A DNA stretch of 64,000 bases from Laguncularia racemosa (lineage: Eukaryota; Streptophyta; Magnoliopsida; Myrtales; Combretaceae), in NCBI GenBank assembly GCA_037954665.1, contig JBBMOL010000039.1:1612001-1676000 (forward strand), written 5' to 3'. Below the pieces are notes generated by a model that saw only the letters and a list, made by a program, of their open reading frames with translations, had not been told where the DNA came from and ran no database searches. Of the stretch, positions 12,861 to 24,265 are shown one piece after another (position 1 is the first letter of the stretch; the number at the start of each line of letters is the position of its first letter). The position numbers and the translations under genes were made by a program.

Positions 12861-13833
12861 ACCCACACGTTTAACAACCATAATAATATAATAACCTACA
12901 TTGCAAAAGCTTTAAGGCACAAGGAAATAATTTAGTACTCCAAGTAAGTTCAATAAATGAAGTACACACAACTACCTTCAAGTAGATAGAATTAAATTCA
13001 ACTACAAGTGTTTAAGTAATTAGTTCAATTACTTTCACACTTTAATGACTTGTTTGAATTTCAAATTCTACTACTCAACTTTCCTTATTCTTGCCTTGAC
13101 TTCTCACCACTTAAATACCCAATTGGTAGTAATTAAACACATACACAACACACCATTCACCGCTACACAAATTTCTTTTATGCTCATGGTTCACAATGTT
13201 TCACACCAGTAGCATTAATGATCTTGACAACATATAAAATAACCAACACCAAATGTACACACCCTTTACTAAGTTTACAAAAATACAACACTACATACAA
13301 TATTCCTTAAGCTACAGTACACTTCCCACTTCCACAAATTGCAACTTCAATACAAAAGGAAGCTCACTTTCAAATTCAAAAAGGAGTTCAATAAGTGCAA
13401 GATTCCACAAATGGTAAGAAGCTATTTCAAATTCAAATGATACACAATTAAACAATGACTTAATGTGTGTTTTGAAATTTCAAATTAGCTTCTTAATTCA
13501 CACTTTAATTCTAAAATTCAAATCTGAAAACACAAGTGTTACTCCTCCAATTTTCCGAAAAATGCACACGACATAAATCCATTTAACCAATTAAGCGCTA
13601 CTCTTGCTCCTTCACAGTTTACTTCCCATACACTACACATTCACAACCAACAATCAAGGAATCCAAGAGTGTTCAAATCTCCAAATGTACAACCACTAAT
13701 CAACAAGACAACAATTCAACAACATAACAAGAAACATTCAAGTTCACGCCAACAATTTTTGGATCAAGGTGCTACTTAACAAACCCCTAATTTCCGAATT
13801 CAAATTGCAACCAAGCCCTTCTCACAACCTCAA

Positions 13834-13845
13834 GCTCTGATACCA
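13834..13845 (-). other. primer-binding site, initiator tRNA-Met type
   Basis: The minus-strand sequence TGGTATCAGAGC lies just inside the right LTR. It is the standard plant retrotransposon primer site complementary to the 3' end of initiator tRNA-Met. It shows that the right LTR is the 5' LTR. Confidence 0.9.
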
Positions 13846-13850
13846 AAAGA

Positions 13851-14857
13851 TGATGTGCCTAAAAGGGGGTTTAAGCACATGCAATTAAACTAAATTATAA
13901 TCCTTAAAAGGATAAGAACAATCTGGTTCCAAGGCCCTAAAATTTGCGTAAACCCTAAATCACAACTATGATCCAAATGCTATATTTCAAGATAATAAAA
14001 TTCACAATGATGAATTTCTTAATTGAAATCACTAAACATACTAAAACTCCCACGAGATTATTAAACATAAACAACAAGATTAAGCCATGATCCTCCTTCC
14101 CAACAAGGCCAACTCACAGTTCAAAATGTGGTAAAATTGATAGTTAGAACTAATGTCAACACCAATCAATCTTATAACATGATAAAATGATTACAAATGA
14201 AATCAAAATCTAACCAAGAATAATCCTAATCAACCATAGATATAACTCACTAGTGATGAAAAAGAAAATTACAACAAAGAGAATTGATATTACTCACAAT
14301 TCACTTTGAAGCCACTCACCACAATTTCAATTTTGGGATTAAAATTGATAAGAGCAATTTGGATTTAAGAAAACCCTAACCCTCACACGTAAAGTGTTTG
14401 TTCTGAAAATTATCAAAAAGCTCCCTCAAAACCCTACTTAAGAAAGTATTTATACTTTCTCCATTTAGGGTTAAAAAGTCCTCAAAATTATAACTATGCC
14501 ACTTTAGGGTGGCCGGTCTTAAAAACACAATTAAAATCAAAAGAAAGTGTCCAAAAAGCTTACACATAAATAGTCCAAAAGAAATAATTATAAATACAAA
14601 ATAATAAGAATCCTTAAAGAGTTAATGCATTGAGGTGATGTTGATCACATCGAGCCATTAGATGAGAATCTAATGATTTACCTAAGTGATCAACAATGAG
14701 AGTCATTTGGCATCTCGTGAAGAACAATCATTGTACTTGTAAGATTATCACTAAATTATTTATTAGATAAAGAGAAACAAGAGTAAATATAGGTGATTTG
14801 GATCATCATCCAAATCAAGTTTTGTATCCATCTAGATCACCGAAAAAATTCCCATCA
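13851..14857 (-). repeat. 5' LTR of the Ty3-type element (1007 bp)
   Basis: Starts tgatgtgcct and ends cccatca, so the TG...CA termini are intact. It matches the left LTR from about 14056 onward. The following bases ctagt would be one copy of the target duplication, but its partner is lost with the truncated left LTR. Confidence 0.85.
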
Positions 14858-16029
14858 CTAGTGGTGTGCATGAGGAATACATTCAATGATATGGATCAAT
14901 CAACAAATGATATATCGGATGCACGAGGGTTGTTCTTGGATTTTTTGTAAGTATAACATTAACACTAGTTAGGTGAATCATTACATAACCATTTCTTATT
15001 TTATTTACGTTTTGTTCTAATATGTAGTCTGATACATTAAAACAAATCTGTCTATCACCGAATCTTGATACAACCTTTAGAATAGTTGCTCATGGTCTTC
15101 ATTTCATGCATCGTCACAAGAAATTAACGTTGTCCTCATAAGTGCAACAACAGAATGCCACGAAGGTAGGGGCTAAGGCATAACTAACTAAAGTCTTCCA
15201 ATCACAGCCAATTCCTTTGCACCATAAGACTAGAGGACATCATCGACCCCAAAACTAGAGTGAGGCACAAGAGAATTTAATATAGGACCAATAGTTCCCA
15301 ATGGATTCTAATGTGATATATGATAGCTCAGGCCCAATTTTCAACACATATGTGACGCCACATTATCATTCCATTAGTGGTCTTATCCCAACACTGTTGG
15401 CTCCATAGAAGAAACACTCTGGTAAACAACCTATGTATTATGAATCATTAAATCATGGTACATAATGGAGTCCAATGCCCCCCCCCCCCCCCCCCCCCCA
15501 ATGTTCAACAATAACCCCCAGTAGCATCCAATACAAGAGTCACAAGCTCCTCTTGCTCCACATCTAAGGTTGTCAAGGTCATTGACAAATGCATTTGCTT
15601 AACTAACTAGATAGTTCACTAAGGAAAAGAATAGATAGGATAAGAGTCTATTTTTTGTTATTAATTTCATATGTAATATGTGAAGGCGATAAATTTCTTA
15701 CAATTATCTACTACATTGTATATGGAAATTAACGTTGTGTAATGAATTTATTTAATGTTGTCTAACATTGTTTGATAAATTTAATGAATATTTAAAAGGC
15801 TTACAAACAACTATAAAAGAAAACATAAAAGAATATACAGCAAAATTTAAAAAAATAATAATTTATTACGACATCTTAAGAAATTATAACCTATGTATGT
15901 ATAAATGCCAAAGAATCATCAACCTCCATAAATGATTCCCCTTTACATAACTTGCATAGTGAAAATAAATAATGTTAGCATTACACATGCAATATAAAGG
16001 ATATTTGTGAAATCATACATATTGATATC
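14858..16029. other. unassigned stretch between Ty3 element and MULE relic
   Basis: No intact gene. A few plus-strand segments, such as around 15030-15180 and 15230-15420, look like decayed coding sequence, but I cannot assign a family. A poly(C) run lies at 15478-15499. Confidence 0.35.
15478..15499 (+). repeat. poly(C)22
   Basis: Uninterrupted run of 22 C on the plus strand between non-repetitive sequences. It is the second of three long poly(C) runs in this window, all on the same strand. Confidence 0.9.
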
Positions 16030-17760
16030 CATCGTTTACTATTATCATGTTGACGTGAGCACATTCTTTTGTTATGACCTTCCCTTCGACATAGTCCACA
16101 TGTGATTTTATCTGGATGCTCCCTAATGTCTATCTCTATGTGGTATCTTTTTCACCTCGATTTTCCCTTCTTCCTGCGAGGTTTTGCCTTCGGTGAAGTG
16201 ATGGGAAGTGTACCGGCTCCCAATCGAGCTCGTCACCTATAGGCATGAAGTGTGGTCTATATGTCAACTCCTACTGTGTCCACCTATACCAATTAGATAT
16301 AGAATATGTCATGTTAAGTTTGATTGATGCACCTACTGCATAAGCGTGGAAGCATGAGATGTTGTATATTTGCCACTTTTAGCAACTGCATGTGTTACGG
16401 TCAAAGTCAATGATGTGCGTTCGACCCCCTCCCCTTATCCTGCTCACCACATGATGAATACTGGTGAGAACTTCAAAAAGTCTATCCTGCCTACCTTCAA
16501 AATGCCATACATTCAAACGTTTCCTAATCTACAAAAGTGAATACTAGTGAAAGTATATGGTTGTTACCATTAATGCCACAAGCAATTAGCAACTTATAAG
16601 TGTACTTCCCAAACATAAAAGTTGCATTAATAGTAACAATTGATCTAAGGAATCTTTACGCTGCAATATATAGCCTAAATGCCCATAATGCCCACTTCAA
16701 AGTAAACGCCCTAAGGGTAGTTGATTTGCTCCACCTCTAATCAATTCGTGTTCCAAGATTTGTATTTTTGTATGGCATTTAGAAGAATATGGAGTTCATT
16801 GTAAGACTTCTCTCAATTCCCATACATACACTCTATAGCCCATTTCTTCCCCTCCCATACTCGTTTCCTACTTATCACGTAGTCAAATTCCTATTTGACA
16901 ACAATGGAAAAAGGTAAGCTGTACAACCTTTTATATCAAGATTGTCTTTAGTAAGATTTATAAATTGGGAAGTAAGAAGATTGCAATCCAACTATAAGTG
17001 ATCTTGACTAATTAGTGGGTTATTGCATATATGTGGACCATCATATCTCATCACTACGAATATGCTCTCCAACTTCTTCTTTCAAGCCCGAAGCCTCCAT
17101 TTACAACTATTGTTTCTTCTTAAACCATAAACAGACCAAAGCAACAGACTAGATTCTACAATGGTGAAGTTATAATAGTTCTTCACATGGTAAGACTTCA
17201 CTACTTGAATCACTTCTACTTTTGTTTTGAATCTCATGCCCCTATACAAATCATCACTACTACTTAAACCTTACAAATATTATTTTGCTCCTATTCAAAA
17301 TAAATATAACCATCATCTTCACTAATGTTGTATTACAGAGTAGGTTCTCTAACTGCCATCCTTAGTGGTTTAGCCTACTCTAATTAATATATTGCCTATG
17401 TTGAGTATGCAGGTACAGTTGGAGAGTACTCTTTAGGTACTTCATTTTCACTTTCCTTATCTTCCTCCTTAGAACTCTCTTCATAATCAGTACTCTCCTT
17501 CTCAACAACCATTCCTACATTGGTGTCTATAGTAGTTTTTGCTCCTAAACAAACCATATATAGATCATGTGTCTCTAGTCATTGTAATACTAGAGTAACT
17601 GCTCTATCTACTTTATCTTCATCATTGCCTTCCATCGGGGTTAGAATTAAGGGTTCAAATGATGGCTCAGGCTGCATTTCTTTCATGTTATGTGATGAGT
17701 GTGGCTGCCTATTTGATTTAAATGTCTATCTTTCGGAGCATCCCCCCCCCCCCCCCAAAA
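16030..17760 (-). pseudogene. Mutator-like (MULE/MuDR) transposase relic
   Basis: Minus-strand conceptual translation with stops and frameshifts shows plant MULE transposase parts in order. They are an acidic linker (KESTDYEESSKEEDKE, about 17440-17520), an NPLISQDH N-terminal block (about 17010-17030), a transposase-core block with MFGKYTYKLLIACGINGN (about 16560-16630), a SWIM zinc-finger remnant (CSC, stop, KWQ, then SCFHA, about 16340-16400), and a CCHC knuckle CGLCRREGHNKRMC (about 16055-16100). The usual IDGTH-type first catalytic Asp is not preserved (INATF), and the second half of the DDE core appears deleted. No terminal inverted repeats were found by eye. It is a dead copy. Confidence 0.75.
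17742..17756 (+). repeat. poly(C)15
   Basis: Run of 15 C at the N-terminal edge of the MULE relic. It is the third long same-strand C homopolymer in the window. Confidence 0.9.
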
Positions 17761-20700
17761 TCATTGCAAATTCTGATGCACAGCTGTTGTATGTATGATC
17801 TCTATAGGATTAAGCAGTTTCAAAGAAATTTTCATCATCTCTAATTGCCATAAATGCATAAGATGTATCGTCCTCATAGAGCACAAGATGTTTGTAAATT
17901 ATCTCAACCCCTACCTCGATTAAATCGACTCCGATGCTTTAACATATTCTATATAATAATTTGGTGTAGTTAACATTTTTCTTCAGTTTCAACTTTTTAA
18001 TTGGATCCCTGTCATATTTTGGCCTCCAGTTACCAACTACAATATTTCTAAATGTGTAGATCATCAATTTTACTTAGTTAACCATTGTTTTCCTATTCAC
18101 AATAAATATATATCATTAGTTTTTTTTTAAATGATAATTTTAAATAACAAATTGTAAAAATTAGTCCAAAAAAATCACAAATTTCCGTATCAATTTTAAT
18201 TTTTTCCCATCATTTCACAACTAAAAATCACACATTTAAATAACAACACCGTAAAAAATATTTCACAAACCAAAAATTAGAAATTTCCATTACAATATTT
18301 TTCCATAACAACACATATAATATTTTAAATTTGACATTTACAAATAATATTAAATTTCTCATCAGTATAAAGTATTTTCATACTAACCTAAAAATTAACT
18401 ATTATATATTACGTATTATGATATCTATATAAATCATATTTAACACACTATAAACCAATAATAAGCCTCAATATTTTTTATAAAACATAACGTTACAGTA
18501 ATAATTTTCTCAAATGGTAATATCAAATATAGTAAATAAAAAAAACTTCAACTTTTTGTAAAAAAAAAAATCACATTTGATTAATCATTGATGAAATGAT
18601 ATATCAATGTATTCATTTAAATCCCCCCTCTTTGATTTGCATAAGCACTTCTCTTTCTTCCTATAAATGAGAGAAAAAACGAATAAATGGAGTTTGCAAA
18701 AGGGAAAATAAAAATAAATTTCTTCTATTTCTATATTTGTATTATTAATTTAATACTATAGTGTTCATGACTTACTTTTTAATGAATGGTTGATGTTAAA
18801 GTAAAAAACATTGAACGGTGGGATTAGTTTGGGATGGGAGAACCGAAGGCGCATACATCATTTGTGCCTTCAGGCAAATTGCTTAAAGGCACGAATGACA
18901 GCCATACCTTTAGTATACTGTGTTTTCAGTTTGCAAATTTTGGGGAAAAAAAAAAAAAGAAGAGAAAGTTTTAAATTGAGTTTGTACTTTCGAAACTTAT
19001 TTTTGAAATAATTATTATGAGTATAATATTTGCAAATTTTTTTTGAAAAATTATAATATTTAAGAGTCTTTCCCTATTGACATACTGTATAATTTTTTTT
19101 AAAGTTGGTTTATCATTTAATTTGTCCTATTAACATTAAACTCAAAGATGAATACAAGAATAAAAGGTTAGGACAACCATTATTAGATGATATTCAATTA
19201 AAATATAATTAATATTATATAGCATTTTATATAAGTCATATGATTTTGTTTATATAAACTATAAAATATTTATTATTTATAATGTTTCCAATAATTGATA
19301 TACGAAATAAAATGAGAAGATGATAAAAAAAATAAAAAAATAAAACTAAATTGAAAAAAAAATAAAAAAAAAACAACACCATATAATTATATTGATATCA
19401 ATACCCCGAAAAGAAAAAATATATAATTAAAAGAAGAATCACAAGTAAAAGAAGACGAAATATGCTGTACAACAAAAATTTTTAACCTTGTTGCGAACGA
19501 AAGTAATAATGGTAACATTTGTGTCCGTGTGATGAAAGTAGCAAAGCGGTTAAGCAGTTTAGCAAAAGATGTTGAAAGATTTATGGTATTTTATTGTGAG
19601 ACTTACTCTTGAATTTATTAATAATAAAAGTAAATTTGAAAAACATAAACCAATTTTAAATTTATCTGTAATATCTAATATATTTAAAATTGAGAAAAGT
19701 ATATTTTTAGTTCTTAACATTTAGAACCTTCAACATTTTTTTCTTTTTATTTGAGTTTTTAATATTTTCAAAATCTTAAAAATATGATTTTTATTAAATA
19801 TATTTAATTAACTTTGAACTAGTTACCAAAGGTGATTAGGATATACACAAATTATTCTAACCCTTTTATTTATTTTAATTATTATTTTTATTATATTATA
19901 TTATTAAATATATTTAATATTAATTTTTATTAAATTATGTAAATAAATATTTTTAATATTATCATTTTTGCTTAGTTAATTATTATAAAATTTTTAAAAA
20001 TTGATACGTTTTATAGATTAATGAAAAACTTAACAAACTTGATAGAAGTATATTTTTTTATAGGATTTTAAAAATATTAAGAATTCAAATAAAAGAAAAA
20101 AAAATTAAGATTCAAATTAAAAAGAAGAAGTAAATATTAAGAATTAATTTTTTTTAATTTTAAAATCTTATTTGATGTTGTTAAAATAATATATTGTAAG
20201 ATGGATAAATGATAAATTAATCAATAGGCATTCTTAGGCACGATAAAATTAGAAAATATGTAAAAAAAAAATCAAAATCCACAAACGTAAATATTGCAAC
20301 TTTGAACTTGAATGTCACATGATTTGGGAATGACAGTCGTACCTACCATTATTGCAACATGGACTGTGTGGGCACTAATTGAGATTTGGGTTGTACCTTT
20401 ATGCAGGCTGATGATGGCATTAACTCAGCGGTGGACTATATCATGAATCATGATGGCCTTTTTACAAGCCTGTCCTTGTTTTTTCTTTTTCTTTTTCTTT
20501 TTTTCCATTCAATAAAGTTTTATTGGAGATAATTATTTTGGCCGGGGGGGCAGGGCCTCCGGCGGGCTTGCTCCTGTCTAAAGTATGAAATAAGTCAATA
20601 AAATTGCCAATTTAGATGATGATTCATGCCCAAACAATAATGATAATGTATATCCACATAAAAAATTCTCTTATATTAATTTTTTTTTAAGATTGTTTTA

Positions 20701-21585
20701 TAATTCTAGAACATTTATGTACCTTTAGTAGTTTTAAGTCCTATGCAATTCGGATAATTTTTAAGTGCATGACAATTGTAATTTCTTCCAAGTAACCATA
20801 AGGGTCATATGTTATCATAGACAATTTAGTTAAAACCCTAAATTACAGACAATTGGGCTTCAATCAAAATGGTCCATTCAATTGCGATCTAAGATCAAGA
20901 CTCACTAAGAAGCCATAATTTTGTAATTGCTCAAATTCAATGCATCTTAGTAGGTAAAATTAAAAGAAGTAAAAGCATTATTGCAATCATAGGTTGAAAT
21001 CATAGTCATTTTATTAAATAAATCTCATACTTATATTTAAGTATACCTTATGTGTACATAAATATTCTTCTCTAAGTTGTATTTCATTCTTTCATTTAAT
21101 AGTAAATTTAAGTTCTTTAAAAACATCCCTTCCTACTTTCTCTTTTGAATTCTTATGTATATTAAGTGCTAGGTTGACTTAGAATAGCCTTTAGAGTGGT
21201 TAAGTGCCACATAGGAGTGCCTTTAAGCAAAACTTTTGTGACAATTATATTAAAGCTTGAGATTTAAGAGCAAAAATGTGAGAATGTCTTCAAGTGTGAA
21301 CAATGTTGAGGTTGTTAAGATGAAGATAGAGGGCTTGATTAAGACATATGTTAATAGCACTCAATGCTAGGCTTAATAAAGCAAATTATGTATTGTCAAG
21401 GAGAATGATTGGCTTAAGGGGTTATAGGCACACACAAAAGGGAGATAGAGAATTTATATGGAGTTTCATAGGAGTCTAAAACACACCATGAAAAACCTGG
21501 AAGAATGGGATTACCTAACAAAAGCACTGTTGGAAAACTTAGGGGTCAAGATTGGTAATTTGGATGTCGAGGCATGGGTATGTGA
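17761..21585. other. AT-rich gene-poor region
   Basis: Strongly AT-rich between about 18100 and 20300, with no supported gene. A GC-rich island (gccggggggg, then ctccggcgggcttg) sits at about 20540-20570 in otherwise AT-rich DNA and is not assigned. From about 21150 onward the sequence grades into the gag-like relic. Confidence 0.45.
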
Positions 21586-21589
21586 AGGA

Positions 21590-22480
21590 TGAATAAATTT
21601 AGCTATAATGGCTCTAAGGAAGGAGATAAGGGATCTCAAGACTCAGTTGGCAACTTATATGGCAACGATGACTAATGGAATGACCATTCGGCTAGCCACT
21701 AGAGTGGATGTACCAAAACTAGAGTGTTTTAAGAGAACATGGTCAACAAGGGAACTAGATGATTTCTTGTTAGGAGTTGAATAGTGCTTAGGTTTATTGG
21801 GCTTGTGGATGAAGCAAGTAAAGTATAGACTATAACATCATACTAGAGAGATTTAGCTATGGTTTAATGGAGGAGAAGGACAAATGAAATGACCTAGCTG
21901 CAGTTTATATAAAAGTATAGGGATCGGTATTTTCCTTAGAATTCCAAAAAGAAGGCCAATATCAAACATTGAAACCTTACTCAGAATAGCATTGTGGAGT
22001 AATACATGCAAAAATTCTTGGAACTTATGTTGGAGATGTCGGCCTTCAACCTAGATGTTGCACTCATTGTATTTTCAAATCGATAGGAACCTCAAGTCAA
22101 GTTAGAATTACGAGAGTAAAAATTATCTCTAATGCAATAGCTACTATAGAAGGGTTAGTGGAGTTTAAAAAATAAGATATGAAAACCCATTAGTAGTGTA
22201 GAGGAGGAAGTAAGAGAGTAATACTAAGGCCCTTGAGTTTAAAGAGATAGATAAGGTGAATGAAAAGGAGAATGTTTGAGAATTGAAAAGTTACTTCCAT
22301 TAAAAGTTACATTGTCCTACAAAAAAATGCTTGAAAAAGGAACATCTAATTGCTTGAATAGTAAAGGATGAGTTAGATGAAGATGAGAAAGGTTAATTTA
22401 GCACATTAAACCTCCTTGCAGCAAAATCGACCCCAAGAAACTAAGAATTGCAAAGGTTTAATGTATGTGAAATTCAAAGT
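21590..22480 (+). pseudogene. decayed Ty3-type gag fragment
   Basis: Plus-strand translation gives a coiled-coil-like N-terminal stretch, then VDVPKLECFKRTWSTRELDD (about 21707-21766). This is the typical PKPxxFxGxR start of a Ty3/gypsy retrotransposon gag domain. It is followed by further gag-like segments and a degraded zinc-knuckle region with AAKSTPRN at about 22420-22440. Multiple stops and frameshifts are present. No pol domain or LTR pair was identified around it, so it is an isolated relic. Confidence 0.6.
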
Positions 22481-22489
22481 GATTGGGAA

Positions 22490-24237
22490 AAAGATCAATG
22501 GATGGCATACATTAGAGGTTTGCATTTATTCAATTCCAAGGAGCCTACAAATAAACTTAAGTTAAAGGTGTGAAAAGGGGATGGATGTTTGCTATCCTCA
22601 ATTTTGTGTCTTGAACGTATTTCCACCAATCAGATGCATATTATTAATCTAGTGAAATAAAATTTCATGATTAAATATTAAATACTTATTTAGATGTGTG
22701 CTTGTAATTGATGAAAACACACTTAAGATGGGAAACTAGGAATAGCAAACATTTATCCATGAAAAAGAGTTAAGCCTAGCTAAAGACAATAAATTCCAAA
22801 AAGATCTTGATGTCATGAGTTACTAAAAATATGTAATTTAGCATTGGTAGCTAGTATGAAAGGAAAATAATTGAGGTAAGTCCTATGTGTCAACCCCATA
22901 AATATATATTTTTTAATCCTTTTTTTTTTTTTTTAGTCTAGTCCTACAAAATACTTGTCAAACCTAAAAAAAGAAAAGAAAAAACACACATACATCCTTT
23001 TTTGGAAACTTTTGAAAATGGAGTAGAGTTAATTGAGGAGTTAACTTTATTGTAGCACATTAATTATTTTGAAAAACCTAAGATCATGGATTTAGGAACT
23101 AATAAAAGTTAAAACTTAAAAATAAGCTACCAAAATAAGAGTTTCAAGAAAAGAGTCTCATTTTTATAGTAATAATGTAATTACATAAATTAAGAAATAA
23201 AAGTAGCCTTTTTTTTTTTTGTATGACAACTCCTTATGGGTATCTATATATTTCAAAAGATCATGCAATTCGTAGTTCTTTCTTCTTTAAGAAAAAAGGA
23301 AAAAAAATGAATAGACTTTGTGTTATGTTTTTGCTGTTTTTATTTTTCCAAAATTACATGTTTTCACTTTTTATGTTTTTTTTTTGAAAATTGTCTTTAC
23401 TTTTGAATTTTGACCTTTTCCCTAAAAACTTGCTTATAAAAAAAATTCATCTTGCATTTCAAAATGCCTCTATTTTCTTACTCTTAGCAAAAATACCAAT
23501 TTATACATAAAAATAGCATTTAAATCAAGAAAAACGTAAATTTTGATTTTAAAAATTACATAATTGTGAAAACAAATTGAAAACCGGCTTGAAACGGACA
23601 TATCCTGGATAAGCTTTGAATTCCTCGGGTATCGCATAGCTGCGATGCAGCACCAATACAACGATGGTAAAAATAAATTAATTGTATTACTGCCGCTTTC
23701 TGTAACGAACTTGAACTGTACTGCATGATAAGTTGTCTTTTTTTTTGTATAAGTTCTCCTCTTCCTCCTCCTCCTTCTATTTATTTACTTGGTTGTTCAA
23801 GTGATGTTCTGCGAGCACTTAAATTTGTGTCTCATGTCGTGTGCAATCTTGTTTCTAACTTGTTTTCGCAGCATTTATGTGTAAGTTCTGCCCCATCAGT
23901 TTTTGTTTGGGTTATCTTACGTGTGTATTTTGATTCTCGTATCCGCATCTTATATGTGTTTTGCCGTTAGTTGTGTTTTCTTTTGTTCTTATATGCATCT
24001 TAGTTTGATAAACACTCGAAGAAAACAAAAATATAAGGAGGAAGAGTAGATAAGAAACGGATCTTTTGTGGCATCCAAACTGGTCCACTGTTTTGTGATT
24101 TCACTTGAAGATATTAAGATATCATCTTCCTATTAACTGGTCATAGTGTTCATGCAATTTAGCTTGGAAGTTAGAAGCAAGAACAACGAAACATCAAATA
24201 GGCAAACAACCAAAAGCCGCTTAGCTGTATGAAGATA
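22490..24237. other. intergenic region upstream of the AKR-2 3' end
   Basis: No supported gene. Contains T-rich runs (22919-22934, 23209-23220) and a pyrimidine-rich CTCCT repeat at about 23757-23780. The open frames here lack any family motif. Confidence 0.45.
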
Positions 24238-24265
24238 CTAACTATTTGGTGAAGATACTATTTGT

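Larger units (their letters stand above)
10103..14857 (-). mobile_element. non-autonomous Ty3-type LTR retrotransposon (gag-protease only)
   Basis: Two direct LTR copies flank an internal region of about 2.95 kb with minus-strand gag and aspartic-protease remnants, but no reverse transcriptase, RNase H or integrase. The primer-binding site next to the right LTR matches initiator tRNA-Met, and a purine-rich tract (AAGGAGA on the minus strand) borders the left LTR at about 10904. Both fix the orientation as minus. The right LTR is complete (TG...CA). The left LTR lacks its outer 200 bp or so, so no target-site duplication can be paired. The coding part has several stops, so the copy is dead. 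The layout resembles gag-only plant elements such as TR-GAG. Confidence 0.8.

Noticed and set aside
20405..20465. Exon-like stretch after a tttatgcag acceptor with plus-strand ADDGINSAVDYIMNHDG, recalling a UBA-type helix.
   Set aside because: Only about 17 residues before low-complexity Phe/Leu sequence, with no neighbouring exon. Too little to claim a gene or captured fragment.
23725..23970. 81-codon plus-strand frame with a hydrophobic Pro-rich start resembling a signal peptide.
   Set aside because: Arises from a CTCCT pyrimidine repeat; no conserved domain or supporting context.
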